64,000 nucleotides of DNA from Paenibacillus sp. PCH8 (GCF_002968835.1 NZ_PKQK01000004.1:372001-436000); one strand, 5' to 3'. Shown: positions 1 through 9,229, counted from the stretch's first letter. Notes: a model not told the origin generated them from the sequence alone. Translations and numbers: made by a program.

Positions 1-1470
1 GCGTACGGCAACCCAGCTCATGATCAGAGCAGCAATGAACAGAAATACAGTTACACCTGCGATGACGACAAAGAAGGATTGGTCAAAAGCAGCAAATGCA
101 GCGTTTTTGAGTGATTCAGCAGACGCGGCAGGAAAGCTTTCGGCGGCGATAAGCGCTTCATCCAGACTGTCCTTCGCATTGGCCGGCACACGAATCCCCG
201 GAGGAATCTTCATAGCCAGTGTGTAGAAAAGGGTCGACATGCTTCCGATGATCGCAATACCGGATGCTCCGCCCAGCTCATAACCTACTTCCTCAATGGA
301 TGCTGCCATACCCGCTTTGTGAGGTGGAGCATAACTCATAATGGAATGGGATGCAGCAGTCATCCCTGATCCAAGACCTGCACCAAGCAGTGCCAAACCG
401 AGAATCTGCCCGGTAAACCCTGCATTGAAATACATCAGATACGTCCCCATGCCAAGGGCAGCGATCAAGAGAGAGAAGCTTTTGATATATACAACATCCA
501 CACGGTGCATAATGGCCCCCGTAACAGGCCCGGTAATGAGTGCTGCAACAGGTATGGATACGGTGAATAGTCCAGCCTGAAGCGGTGACATGCCTTCCAC
601 AAGCTGAAGCCGCTGAGTGACCATATATTGCACACCCATTTGTGCAAACAAGCCGACTAAAGCGGTAATAAAGCCAGTGCTGAATCTTGGGATTTTGAAC
701 AAGGACAGATCCAGAAGCGGGTTGGAACTACTGTTCTGACGGCGAATAAAGATAATAAGGGACAGAACACCGATCACAGCAGCAATGATGGCTAAGGTCA
801 GAGATCCTTCGCGTCTTGTAAATTCCTTGATGGAATAGATAATTCCGACCATGGCAATCATGATCTGAATGGAACTGGTGAAATCCCACTTTTTCGACGC
901 ATCTCCTTGATGTTTAGGGATTATTTTCAAGGCGAATACAAACGCGATAATGGCTATGGGCAGGTTAATCAGAAATACAGAGCCCCACCAGAAGTGTTGA
1001 AGGAGCAGTCCCCCGACAATTGGTCCCAGTCCTGCACCACCGGATGCAATGGAACCCCATATGCCGATCGCGAGTGCGAGTTCTCGTTCATTCGTAAATG
1101 TAACCCTGATGATCGACAATGTCGCTGGCATCATCATGGATGCGCCTACGGCAAGAAGAATTCTGCTCATGACCAGCACAGCCGGTACAGGAGAAAAGGC
1201 AGCAGCAAGAGAAGCGGCAGAAAAGACGAGCAATCCCAGAGTAAATATTTTCTTATGACCAAGACGGTCCCCAAGTGTTCCCATTGCAGGCAGCAAACCC
1301 GCCATGACGAGGGAGTAACCATTCAGAATCCATAATTTCTCTGAAGCTGATGCACCGAGTTCATGGGTCAAGCTGGGTAAAGCGGTATACAGGATGGTCA
1401 TATCCATCACAATGAGTAATAGTGCACTTGAGACAATAACAAGAATCATCCAACGTTTGAATTTTGACAT
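1..1470 (-). CDS. MFS drug exporter, DHA2 (EmrB/QacA-like) family, 3'-truncated
   Basis: Proton-coupled multidrug exporter of the cytoplasmic membrane, 14-TM DHA2 branch. About 490 codons are open leftwards from an ATG at 1470 with GGAGGG just upstream; the stop lies beyond the left edge, so this is a partial gene. The protein starts MSKFKRWMILVIVSSALLLI, carries a motif A (GTLGDRLGHKK) after TM2 and a motif C-like segment (SGGAGLGPIVGG), and then successive hydrophobic helices. It diverges from a MerR-family gene across a promoter with the spacing typical of MerR control, so drug-induced expression is inferred. Substrate unknown. Confidence 0.9.
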   Translation of the reverse strand, partial: MSKFKRWMILVIVSSALLLIVMDMTILYTALPSLTHELGASASEKLWILNGYSLVMAGLLPAMGTLGDRLGHKKIFTLGLLVFSAASLAAAFSPVPAVLVMSRILLAVGASMMMPATLSIIRVTFTNERELALAIGIWGSIASGGAGLGPIVGGLLLQHFWWGSVFLINLPIAIIAFVFALKIIPKHQGDASKKWDFTSSIQIMIAMVGIIYSIKEFTRREGSLTLAIIAAVIGVLSLIIFIRRQNSSSNPLLDLSLFKIPRFSTGFITALVGLFAQMGVQYMVTQRLQLVEGMSPLQAGLFTVSIPVAALITGPVTGAIMHRVDVVYIKSFSLLIAALGMGTYLMYFNAGFTGQILGLALLGAGLGSGMTAASHSIMSYAPPHKAGMAASIEEVGYELGGASGIAIIGSMSTLFYTLAMKIPPGIRVPANAKDSLDEALIAAESFPAASAESLKNAAFAAFDQSFFVVIAGVTVFLFIAALIMSWVAVR

Positions 1471-1505
1471 GTTTCCCTCCGACGATATGAATAACTTACA
1501 ATTCT

Positions 1506-1536
1506 AGACTAAACTATCGGGTAACCCTATAGTCAA
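1506..1536 (-). promoter_or_regulatory. MerR-type promoter/operator of the exporter gene
   Basis: On the minus strand TTGACT (1536-1531) and TAGTCT (1511-1506) are separated by 19 bases instead of 17, and the spacer holds a dyad at 1514-1532 (CTATAGGGT / ACCCGATAG, one mismatch). Over-long spacers with a central dyad are the hallmark of MerR-family activated promoters (BmrR, MtaN). The neighbouring regulator at 1609 is the obvious ligand-responsive activator. Confidence 0.75.
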
Positions 1537-1608
1537 ACTTTTCTTTACACACTATAATGCATTTATACGGATAGAACTTAGATCACACTTGTACACGGAG
1601 GGCCAAAG

Positions 1609-2448
1609 ATGGCTGGAAACCACGCACAACACTTTACAACCAGTGAATTTGCCAAGATCTGCGGAGTGACCAAACATACCTTGTTTCACTATGACGAGAT
1701 TGGGCTGTTAAAGCCTGAATATACCAATGCCAAGGGCTACCGTTATTATGGTGTTCAGCAAACGTATGTGCTGGATGTCATACATGTGCTGAAGAAGGCA
1801 GGAAGCTCACTCCAGGAGATTAAGTTGTTTATTCAAAATCAAAATACACCATTACTAATCGAGCTGTTTGAACAGAAATTGATAGAACTGGAGCTAGAGC
1901 AACAACGAATCAAACGCATGCAGAAGCTGCTAAGTGGTGCCATTGAAATGACGAAACAAGCCGCGGATGCTTCGCATGAAGGGCTGAATATTGAACAATG
2001 TGAGCTGGAGTATTTTATTGCTGTTCAACTGGAGCATGGGGATGGAGATAAGGAATTCTCCCGTAAGTTTATTGAATATCGCAGCCATTGTGATGAACAG
2101 ATGATCGACTATGAGTTTCCAGTATGGACGATCTTACGTCAGGAGCACTTTGAGGCAGGGGAATACTATCCCGATTACTTTGGCAACAAAATAAAAACCC
2201 CGATTCCAGGGGAAATGATATTGATTAAGCCTAAAGGAATGTATGCCGTCATGAATCATCGAGGGTCATACGAAAGCATGCCGAGTACGTATTCCATCAT
2301 GAAAGAGGATATAGAAAGAAAAGGACTGCAAGTCTGTGGACATGTGTATGCACTGGACCTGCTCAGTTATTTCGCAGAAAGTAATCCCGATGAGTACATC
2401 ATCAAGATTTATGTCGAGGTGTGTAAGGCTGATAACATAATGGAGTGA
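1609..2448 (+). CDS. MerR family regulator with GyrI-like effector domain
   Basis: Drug- or metabolite-sensing transcription factor. Residues about 9-75 form the winged helix-turn-helix (TSEFAKICGVTKHTLFHYDE), about 75-115 the dimerising helix rich in Leu/Gln/Glu, and about 130-279 a GyrI/BmrR-like ligand-binding domain. The 279-residue length matches BmrR-type members. ATG at 1609 follows GGAGGG; a TATAAT sits at 1553-1558. It diverges from the DHA2 exporter and is inferred to activate it from the 19-bp-spacer promoter. Ligand not predictable. Confidence 0.9.
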   Translation: MAGNHAQHFTTSEFAKICGVTKHTLFHYDEIGLLKPEYTNAKGYRYYGVQQTYVLDVIHVLKKAGSSLQEIKLFIQNQNTPLLIELFEQKLIELELEQQRIKRMQKLLSGAIEMTKQAADASHEGLNIEQCELEYFIAVQLEHGDGDKEFSRKFIEYRSHCDEQMIDYEFPVWTILRQEHFEAGEYYPDYFGNKIKTPIPGEMILIKPKGMYAVMNHRGSYESMPSTYSIMKEDIERKGLQVCGHVYALDLLSYFAESNPDEYIIKIYVEVCKADNIME

Positions 2449-2480
2449 AGGGGAAGGACGTGGAAGAAGTGATTGAGGTT

Positions 2481-2503
2481 GCCGAATGGCGGCTTTTCGT
2501 TTT
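2481..2503 (+). terminator. weak hairpin terminator after the merR gene
   Basis: A short GCCG/CGGC stem followed by TTTTCGTTTT, 33 bases after the MerR-type stop codon. Only four base pairs, so termination may be partial. Confidence 0.4.
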
Positions 2504-2603
2504 ACTGGTGAGGAAGTATGCTATAATTTTATAGTCTTAACCAATCATATGATGGATGATCAGATCAATTGTTGAACTATACTCGCTAAGAGGTGTACTA
2601 CCA

Positions 2604-3170
2604 ATGAAAAAGGAAATGACAACAATCAAACAAACCAGGCTTCATTCCATTTTGGACGAGGCCACCAAGTTGCTGATTGAAAAGCCGAATGCTTCAATGA
2701 ATGAAATTGCAGAATCCGCCAATATCGGAATTGCGACACTGCACCGATATGTGGAGAGCCGCGAACAACTTATGATTTATCTGGGATTACGCGCAATTGA
2801 GGTGGTCAGTGAGACCATGCAACAAGTCCAACTGGATGAGGAACATTGTGAACAGTACATACCTGAGCTAATTGAGGCACTTATTCCATTAGGTGACAAA
2901 ATTTATTTTCTGGCCCATGACACAACCATTAACTATAATCCCGAGATCGAGGGTGCAGATCAGAAATTGAGAGAGCCTGTACTACATGCGGTCAGTCTGT
3001 TACAACAGAAAGGATATTTCCGCTCTGATCTTGATAAAACCTGGATTGTAGATGTCCTATATTCGATTATGTTTCTGACGTGGCAGCAGGTTGTAAGTGG
3101 TCATATCGCCAGAAAAGCCGCACCTGCACTTGTGGTAGATACGTTCTATCATGGGTTTGTTGCGAAGTGA
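2604..3170 (+). CDS. TetR/AcrR family regulator
   Basis: One-component repressor of about 188 residues. N-terminal HTH (about 10-55: LHSILDEATKLLIEKP then MNEIAESANIGIATLHRYVE), followed by an all-helical ligand domain with no recognisable subfamily. I chose ATG 2604 (MKKEMTTIK) because AAGAGGTG lies 8 bases upstream; an in-frame ATG at 2556 has no ribosome site. A likely promoter (TTTTAC-N16-TATAAT) lies at 2500-2527. No obvious target is adjacent; it ends at a strong bidirectional terminator shared with the convergent aldolase gene. Confidence 0.85.
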   Translation: MKKEMTTIKQTRLHSILDEATKLLIEKPNASMNEIAESANIGIATLHRYVESREQLMIYLGLRAIEVVSETMQQVQLDEEHCEQYIPELIEALIPLGDKIYFLAHDTTINYNPEIEGADQKLREPVLHAVSLLQQKGYFRSDLDKTWIVDVLYSIMFLTWQQVVSGHIARKAAPALVVDTFYHGFVAK

Positions 3171-3225
3171 GTGTGAAGAGCGAATCAGCAGATTTGGGTC
3201 ATGATGTTATAGGGGAATACACACC

Positions 3226-3255
3226 AAAAGCCGCAGAAACTGCGGCTTTTTGGGT
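3226..3255. terminator. bidirectional intrinsic terminator
   Basis: Perfect 11-bp stem (3226-3236 with 3240-3250, AAAAGCCGCAG/CTGCGGCTTTT) and 3-base loop, A-rich on one side and T-rich on the other, between the convergent tetR-like and aldolase genes. Confidence 0.9.
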
Positions 3256-3311
3256 GTTCCTAAGGGGAGAGTATAGGATAGGATGTACATCTGGTTCTCC
3301 TGCTTCTGGTA

Positions 3312-4181
3312 TTATAGTACAATCTTTGCTTTTAATTGCGCTGATGCTGGCATCAGCGGCAGGCGCAACTGATCGGAAGCGATGATGCCTTGTTTGACAA
3401 GCAGCCATTTGAGCATTGCAGGAGCAGGCTCCTCGAAGATATGTTTAATAAATGGAATCAGTTGATTGAAGAGGTCAAGGGATTCTTCCTTCTTACCAGC
3501 AACAAAACGCTCATACACCTCAATGTACTGATTCGGATTGATACTGGCAGATGCCATCATACCTCCGGCTGCGCCTTTGGATAACATATCGTAGAAGAAC
3601 GTATCATCCCCGCACAAGATCGGCTTGGACCCGCTGCGTACCAGCTCGGACATAAGTTCGAGGCTGTTCGTACTGTCTTTAAGACCAATAACTCCGCTCA
3701 GGTTCATTATTTTTTTCATCATATCCACAGAGACTCGTACACCTGTACGCGCTGGAATCTCATACACGATAACGGGCACGCCCACTTCAGCCGTCATGCG
3801 GAAGTGCTCATATATGCCCTCTTCCGTAGGTCTGTTGTAGTATGGAGTAACCACAAGAACAGCATCAGCCCCGAGCGCTCCGGCTTTCTTCGTTCTCTCC
3901 ATCGTTGATGCCGTATCATTGGTCCCGGTTCCAACAACAATCGGTATCGACGAATGGATGCTGCTTAACGTTTCTTTGGCAACTTGCACGAGCTGTTCCA
4001 CTTCATCCCACGTAACGGTAGGTGACTCTCCCGTTGTACCGTTAATTACGAGACCGTGAATACCGCTCTTCGCCATAACCGTAATATAGTTTCGAAAGGA
4101 AGCCAGATCGAGCTCACGATCCTTCGTAAAAGGGGTGATTACGGGTATATAGATACCTTGAATCTGTTGTTCGGTTAACAT
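3312..4181 (-). CDS. DapA/NAL-family aldolase (4-hydroxy-tetrahydrodipicolinate synthase-like)
   Basis: Class I (Schiff-base) aldolase of the DHDPS/N-acetylneuraminate lyase family, about 289 residues, usual for the family. Visible motifs: NGTTGES phosphate/carboxylate loop near residue 40-50, VVTPYYNRPT with the catalytic Tyr, and GLKDST with the Schiff-base Lys. The start is ATG 4181 (MLTEQQ) preceded by GGAGG; the earlier ATG at 4196 lies inside that ribosome site (ATGGAGG). Divergent LysR gene suggests substrate-controlled expression, so this may be a catabolic or specialised paralogue rather than the lysine-pathway enzyme. Confidence 0.88.
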   Translation of the reverse strand: MLTEQQIQGIYIPVITPFTKDRELDLASFRNYITVMAKSGIHGLVINGTTGESPTVTWDEVEQLVQVAKETLSSIHSSIPIVVGTGTNDTASTMERTKKAGALGADAVLVVTPYYNRPTEEGIYEHFRMTAEVGVPVIVYEIPARTGVRVSVDMMKKIMNLSGVIGLKDSTNSLELMSELVRSGSKPILCGDDTFFYDMLSKGAAGGMMASASINPNQYIEVYERFVAGKKEESLDLFNQLIPFIKHIFEEPAPAMLKWLLVKQGIIASDQLRLPLMPASAQLKAKIVL

Positions 4182-4243
4182 GATAGTAGCCTCCATTTAT
4201 GTTGAAATTCCATTGAAATCACTTTACCATGGGGAGAGGTATC

Positions 4244-4274
4244 ATAGTTAACTATAATAGTTGATGACTATTAT
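4244..4274. promoter_or_regulatory. overlapping palindromes in the aldolase/LysR divergent region
   Basis: ATAGTTAACTAT (4244-4255) is a perfect 12-bp palindrome; it overlaps ATAATAGT-N5-ACTATTAT (4254-4274), a perfect 8-bp inverted repeat. A TATAAT (4253-4258) sits inside. Placement between divergent genes fits a LysR-regulator binding and autoregulatory site. Confidence 0.5.
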
Positions 4275-4305
4275 CAATAATTTCGATGATGAAAGGAAGC
4301 TAATT

Positions 4306-5214
4306 ATGGATTTGAACTATTTTCAAACCTTTCGTGAAGTGGCTCTGCGGCAAAGTTTTACCAAAGCAGCCGAAGAGCTTGGCTATGCACAATCGAGTGT
4401 CACCACACAGATTCAAAAGCTGGAAAAAATCTATAAGGTCAAACTATTCGAACGATACAATAACAATAAAATCCGGCTTACTTCCGCCGGGGAAGAGCTG
4501 TTCAAGCTCTCCGGGCAGATCCTGGAGATTTTTGAACATTCGCAGGAGAAACTGACCAAGCAGGGCGGGGGTTCACTTACGATTGCAACGATGGATTCTC
4601 TCGCCTCCTATTTTCTGCCTGCACCCATTCAGACCACACGCAAGCAATACCCGGAACTCGGCATTCGGCTGCAAACAGATCGTGAAGACCTCATTTTGCA
4701 AAAGGTAAGGGAAGGAGAAGCAGATGTAGGACTTATTTTGGCTAAAGCCTCACCCGAGTCAGGCTTGCAGTGGATCACGATTCGGGAAGAGCCGCTGGTG
4801 CTCATTGTCAACTCAGACCATCCGCTTGCGGCTAAACCGAAGATTGAATTAAGTGATCTGGCTAATGAGGAATGGATTATGCCCGAGGATTCCTGCAACT
4901 ACAGGCAGCTGCTTGAGAGAGAACTGAGAACGAATGGAATTCCGTATAAAGTGGGTCTGGAACTCGGAAGTCCTGAGGCGATCAAACGAAGCATTATGGC
5001 TGGGTCAGGTATTTCGCTTTTGCCACTCATGATCGCGCTGGACGAGATCCGGCGGGAGGAACTCACCGTACTGCCACTGAACCATACCGAATTCACACTG
5101 GAAATCCAGTTAGTCATCCATACCCGTAAGTGGATATCTCACGCCCTGCACCAATTTATCTCGAATTTGGGAGTGAGAGAATCCGAGTGGTTATCGGCTC
5201 GGACGAGCAGTTAA
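4306..5214 (+). CDS. LysR family transcriptional regulator
   Basis: 302-residue LysR-type activator/repressor. Winged HTH at residues 1-60 (FTKAAEELGYAQSSVTTQIQ), linker helix, then a periplasmic-binding-protein-like effector domain from about 90 (LTIATMDSLASYFLP). ATG 4306 (MDLNYFQTF) is preferred: AAGGAAG lies 7 bases upstream and LysR proteins normally begin this way; a TTG-initiated extension to 4261 is unlikely. Divergently oriented to the DapA-family gene, its probable target. Effector unknown. Confidence 0.9.
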   Translation: MDLNYFQTFREVALRQSFTKAAEELGYAQSSVTTQIQKLEKIYKVKLFERYNNNKIRLTSAGEELFKLSGQILEIFEHSQEKLTKQGGGSLTIATMDSLASYFLPAPIQTTRKQYPELGIRLQTDREDLILQKVREGEADVGLILAKASPESGLQWITIREEPLVLIVNSDHPLAAKPKIELSDLANEEWIMPEDSCNYRQLLERELRTNGIPYKVGLELGSPEAIKRSIMAGSGISLLPLMIALDEIRREELTVLPLNHTEFTLEIQLVIHTRKWISHALHQFISNLGVRESEWLSARTSS

Positions 5215-5555
5215 TAGGTCATATAATCTAATCCATGCAATTCATACACCTCTTGGTGTGTCAACCGTATTCACATGCGGAAGATCACGCCGGGGGTGTT
5301 TTTGTGTTCCCTAACAAGAAGGAATTCGTTTGAGCGAGCTATACTTCGGTGTCTGCCGAGATTCAAAATTTAACAGAAGTTCAGAATTTAAGATTTTAAG
5401 TTTACAAAAAATGATATAAATTTCTAGTAGATTCAAATCATTACCAAATAAAGACATAAATTTCAAGCAAGGGAGGCCGGACAGCAACACCTGCATTTGC
5501 CAAAGTTCGAATCAGCTCATGTACTCATTCCATCAACCCAATCAGGAGGGATTCC
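5215..5555. other. intergenic region, 341 bp, no gene seen
   Basis: Holds a small hairpin at 5246-5259 (ACACC-TCTT-GGTGT), a possible second stem near 5264-5281, and then an A+T-rich stretch (about 5340-5470) upstream of the glycosyltransferase operon. I could not place a convincing sigma-A promoter; the operon's promoter is presumably in the A+T-rich part. No conserved RNA motif recognised. Confidence 0.4.
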
Positions 5556-6710
5556 ATGCTTTACACCATTATTGTGCCAGTCAACCAGGACTATAACATT
5601 CTGAACCTGTTCACAGATTCACTGCTCCGGACGGTAAGCCCATCGACTCAGATTATTTTTATCAACGACGGTTCCGGCTCGGCAGTGTATCAGCATCTGG
5701 ATAAACTGAAGCAAGAAGTTAGAGAAGGTGTGACCATCGAGATTCTTCAACATGATTTTCCACTCGGTTGCGCGGTGTCGATTAATAGTGCACTGAGCCT
5801 TGCGAAGGGGGAATACATTTTCTTCCTGGATTCCGACACGATTCTTCAACCAGACTGGCAACCGATGATGAAAGAGACACTGGATAGCGATATTACGATC
5901 GGCATGATTGGAGGTGTTCTGTTGTATCCGCAGACCGGAGGCGTACAGCATTGTGGTATTGCTTTTGCGGATACAATCGGCCGACACCTGTTCCTGAACG
6001 CATCCCCTGAAGATATCCCGAAAGAAACATTCTCCGTTCAATTGGTGGTGTTCGCCATGTTCGGCATGAAGCGTGAGGTCTACGAGACGATCGGTAACCT
6101 CGACGAGAAATTCTTCAACGGATACGAGGATTTCGATTATCAGATGCGGGCACGAGCTGCCGGATATGATACGGTCATCAACCCGAACATTCAGGCGTAT
6201 CACTGGGAGCGCAGCAGCGGCATTCACCGTAACTTCAACCGCAAGAACAATCTGGCACGTTTCTGGAAAAAGTGGGGAAGCCAGATCGAAGCTGATGTAT
6301 GGCCATTCGTATTCAGTCATCTGAAAGCGCAGCTGGACAGTCAAGGCGAATACCAGCATCTGCCGATTGTGGGTATTGATCTTGCCGAGGTACGCAGTGA
6401 TGCCGATACGTTCTGGACCAAGCTGGAGGAAGCCGACATTGCGCCTGTTGCCGAGGTACGTGATTACTCCAATCGCTTTAATTCCAATGGAGCGATCTGG
6501 TTGCCACAGGTGCTGGGCAAAGAACTGATCCATAGTGAGAATCGATTACTGTTTCTGGTAGATAATTTCGCCCGACTGCTGGAGAATCGGTACTGGATTG
6601 AGATGAGACACGCTCATCGGGCTAAAGATCTGATTATAGATTTGTACGGCAATGTAATTACGATGGATCGCATCTACGATGGATGCTGGCCTGGAACCAA
6701 AGTTCGATAA
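5556..6710 (+). CDS. family 2 glycosyltransferase with extra C-terminal domain
   Basis: Cytosolic inverting GT-A glycosyltransferase. Residues about 1-230 are the GT2 fold: nucleotide-binding start (YTIIVPVNQDY), DSD metal-binding triad in FFLDSDT near residue 92, and the ED acceptor/catalytic motif in GYEDFDYQMR. Residues about 265-384 form a separate, Trp/Arg-rich C-terminal region I do not recognise. No membrane segment. RBS AGGAGGG precedes ATG 5556. First gene of a six-gene run (gaps 38-80 bases) with aminotransferase, dehydrogenase and exporter; transfer of an amino-modified sugar or cyclitol is inferred, not shown. Confidence 0.85.
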   Translation: MLYTIIVPVNQDYNILNLFTDSLLRTVSPSTQIIFINDGSGSAVYQHLDKLKQEVREGVTIEILQHDFPLGCAVSINSALSLAKGEYIFFLDSDTILQPDWQPMMKETLDSDITIGMIGGVLLYPQTGGVQHCGIAFADTIGRHLFLNASPEDIPKETFSVQLVVFAMFGMKREVYETIGNLDEKFFNGYEDFDYQMRARAAGYDTVINPNIQAYHWERSSGIHRNFNRKNNLARFWKKWGSQIEADVWPFVFSHLKAQLDSQGEYQHLPIVGIDLAEVRSDADTFWTKLEEADIAPVAEVRDYSNRFNSNGAIWLPQVLGKELIHSENRLLFLVDNFARLLENRYWIEMRHAHRAKDLIIDLYGNVITMDRIYDGCWPGTKVR

Positions 6711-6751
6711 GCTAACCCATACAACCAAAGTTTATAGGGAGGTACTTCAAA

Positions 6752-8059
6752 GTGAGCGATACAAAGAGCACGCTGGATCGTGCCGTAAGATTTACCCGGA
6801 ATCTGGAGTGGCTGGAGCAAGTCGAGAAGGTTATTCCGAGCGGATGCAGTACGTTAGCCAAAGCACCTGAGCGTTTATTCCCGGGGCATACGCCCGTGTG
6901 TTGTGCAGAGGCTTACAAATCCCGATTTACAGATATCGATGGTAATGAATGGCTGGATTGCGAGATGGCGATGGGAACGGCGCCATGGGGCCATGCCAGA
7001 CATGAGGTCCAACTTACCGTTATTCATCAGCTGAAAAAAGGGACAAGCTTCTCGGTTCCGGCTGACATTGAGCTTGAATGTGCGGAGTTGATTCTGGAGC
7101 GGTTCGAGGGACGCTACCCGTCACTACGCTTCACCAAGAGCGGAGCCGATGCAGTGAGTGGAGCGGTGCGGCTGGCCCGTGCTGCAAGCGGCAAAAGCAA
7201 GGTCATTGCAACGGCGTATCACGGATGGCATGATTGGTCCGCCTACGGGTATTATGGTGGCCAAACGAAAGAACGTGGCATCCCGGTAGATATTGAGCGT
7301 TCAACGTTGTGGGTAGACAAGCCTTCTGCCGAGCGAATCGAGGCCCTGATTGCTTCCTCTCCAGAGGACATCGCATGTATTGTGCTGTGTCCCAATGAGT
7401 GGAAAAAGGAGTCGCTGGAGGACGTGGTAACACGATGCCGCGCCCTGGACATCATTATCATCTTTGATGAGGTGACTTCCGGTATTCGAATGGGCAAGCA
7501 GGCTACAGCAGGAGAATATGACATCTGGCCTGACCTGCTCTGTATCTCCAAAGGCATGGCCAATGGGTTGCCGCTCGCAGCCGTCATGGGGCCACAGCAT
7601 TTAATGTCCCTGTCGGGACAAGTCCGGTTCAGCAATGCTCATTCCAGTGAAACAACAGCACTCGCGGCTGCCATTGCCTGTGAACGGTTGATGAAAAATG
7701 CGAAAGTATGGCCAACCTGGCGTGATCCGGCAACCCGAATCATGGATCGTCTGGAATCTGAACTGGTGTTGCTTGGATTAACGGATGAATTGGCATTGAA
7801 GGGGACTTATGCAAGCTTCTGCATTCATTCCCTGACCGAGGATAACTTCCAAGCTGATCCTTTCCGTGAGTTCATGGTGAAGAAGATGGCGCACTTCGGC
7901 ATTTTCACCAAAGGATACTTTATTTTCTCCGATGCTCATACACGGGAGGAATTGGTCTGGGTCGAGGAAGCTCTGCTGCAGATTCTGTCGGACTGGAAAG
8001 AGATTCAGAAGCAGGAACATTTGGAATCCATGAAACTTGCCAAAACGCATAAAGCTTAA
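6752..8059 (+). CDS. class III PLP aminotransferase (glutamate-1-semialdehyde aminomutase-like)
   Basis: 435-residue fold-type I PLP enzyme of the GSAM/class III group. Visible: cofactor phosphate region TKSGADAVSGAVRLAR, aromatic stacking segment AYHGWHDW, aspartate motif IIFDEVTSGIR, and Schiff-base Lys in CISKGMANGLPL. GTG 6752 follows AGGGAGG. Embedded 41 bases after the glycosyltransferase and 58 before a zinc dehydrogenase, far from haem genes, so a specialised transamination of an oxidised sugar or cyclitol is more likely than tetrapyrrole synthesis. Substrate unknown. Confidence 0.88.
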   Translation: MSDTKSTLDRAVRFTRNLEWLEQVEKVIPSGCSTLAKAPERLFPGHTPVCCAEAYKSRFTDIDGNEWLDCEMAMGTAPWGHARHEVQLTVIHQLKKGTSFSVPADIELECAELILERFEGRYPSLRFTKSGADAVSGAVRLARAASGKSKVIATAYHGWHDWSAYGYYGGQTKERGIPVDIERSTLWVDKPSAERIEALIASSPEDIACIVLCPNEWKKESLEDVVTRCRALDIIIIFDEVTSGIRMGKQATAGEYDIWPDLLCISKGMANGLPLAAVMGPQHLMSLSGQVRFSNAHSSETTALAAAIACERLMKNAKVWPTWRDPATRIMDRLESELVLLGLTDELALKGTYASFCIHSLTEDNFQADPFREFMVKKMAHFGIFTKGYFIFSDAHTREELVWVEEALLQILSDWKEIQKQEHLESMKLAKTHKA

Positions 8060-8117
8060 TTCTGTAATGTGAATCTAATAAAATCGTTAATCGACAATCG
8101 ACTAGGAGGAATATTCA

Positions 8118-9149
8118 ATGAAAGCACTCGTATACCAGGATCTCAAACAGGTGGCTTACCAGGATATTGATGAGCCAAACATTCAAAAACCAAATCAGAT
8201 TAAAGTGAAAATCTATGGCTCAGGCATCTGCGGTACAGATCTGAATATTGTCAAAGGCAAAGTCCCTGCGAATAAAGGAACGGTTATTGGTCATGAAGGT
8301 GTGGGCACAGTCGTTGAAGTGGGCGACGAAGTTCGGGGTTTCAAGGTAGGCGATCGCGTATTGGTTGACCCGACCCAATCATGCGGAACCTGCTCATACT
8401 GCCGGGAAGGGTTATTCATCTACTGCGAGAACTTCGATGACTACCAGGTAGGCATGACCACTCACGGAACCTTTGCAGAATATTTCGTAGGGGACGAGAA
8501 GTATATCTACTCCATCCCGGATTCCATGAGCTGGGAAACGGCCATGATGATTGAACCGCTTGGATGTGTTCTGCAGACGTTCATGAAAGCAGGAGTGAAG
8601 CCAAGTGACTCTGTACTCGTGCTCGGTTCCGGTGCAATTGGTTCCTTATGTCAGCTAGTAAGTAAACGATTGGCAAGGCTTACGGTAGGTACGGAAGTGG
8701 ACCCATACCGTAAAGAGTTTGCTTCTGGTATCTCGGATCATGTCTTCTATCCACAGGACCTTACACTCGATAAAGTGTACGAGATCAACAATAACAAGAA
8801 GTTTGATCTGATCGTTGATGCCGTTGGAAATCAGCTTCATGTGGGATTTGAGTTGATTGCCAAAGGCGGCAGAATCATTCCGATGGGTTATGACGACAGC
8901 TATGAGGTGACGTTCAAATCAACAGCCGTGATTAATGATGGGATTAGTATCATTGGTGCGGTGGCGAATCATTCGATGATCAGTACGGCATTGAAATTTG
9001 CACAGAGTATTCCTGAACTGGAGCAGATGGTGACAGCCAAGGAATTGTTGAGCGATTATGAACAAGCCTTCAATGGAACGATCGGATATAACTTGCGGAC
9101 AGGAGAGACTTTACCCATGAATTCGGTGAAAACAGCTCTTATCTTATAA
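8118..9149 (+). CDS. zinc-dependent medium-chain dehydrogenase
   Basis: 343-residue MDR-family NAD(P)-dependent alcohol/polyol dehydrogenase. Catalytic zinc ligands in SGICGTDLN and GHEGVGTV, four structural-zinc cysteines in CGTCSYCREG...YC, and a Rossmann motif VLGSGAIGSL. RBS AGGAGG precedes ATG 8118. Resembles threonine/sorbitol dehydrogenase-type enzymes. In context it would oxidise a hydroxyl to the ketone that the preceding aminotransferase aminates; this is inference from gene order. Confidence 0.88.
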   Translation: MKALVYQDLKQVAYQDIDEPNIQKPNQIKVKIYGSGICGTDLNIVKGKVPANKGTVIGHEGVGTVVEVGDEVRGFKVGDRVLVDPTQSCGTCSYCREGLFIYCENFDDYQVGMTTHGTFAEYFVGDEKYIYSIPDSMSWETAMMIEPLGCVLQTFMKAGVKPSDSVLVLGSGAIGSLCQLVSKRLARLTVGTEVDPYRKEFASGISDHVFYPQDLTLDKVYEINNNKKFDLIVDAVGNQLHVGFELIAKGGRIIPMGYDDSYEVTFKSTAVINDGISIIGAVANHSMISTALKFAQSIPELEQMVTAKELLSDYEQAFNGTIGYNLRTGETLPMNSVKTALIL

Positions 9150-9229
9150 GCATGTAGACATTAGCGGGTTCGCCGCTGCGAGAAGTAGGAAATCGCAGCG
9201 GTGAAAACCCCAGAAAGAAGGGATATGGA

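Noticed and set aside
907..1335. 142-codon frame on the plus strand inside the left-edge exporter
   Set aside because: Highly charged, no start signal, and lies over the conserved exporter motifs on the other strand.
5619..6533. 304-codon open frame antisense to the glycosyltransferase
   Set aside because: No ribosome site, no recognisable domain, and the sense strand encodes clear GT2 motifs across it.
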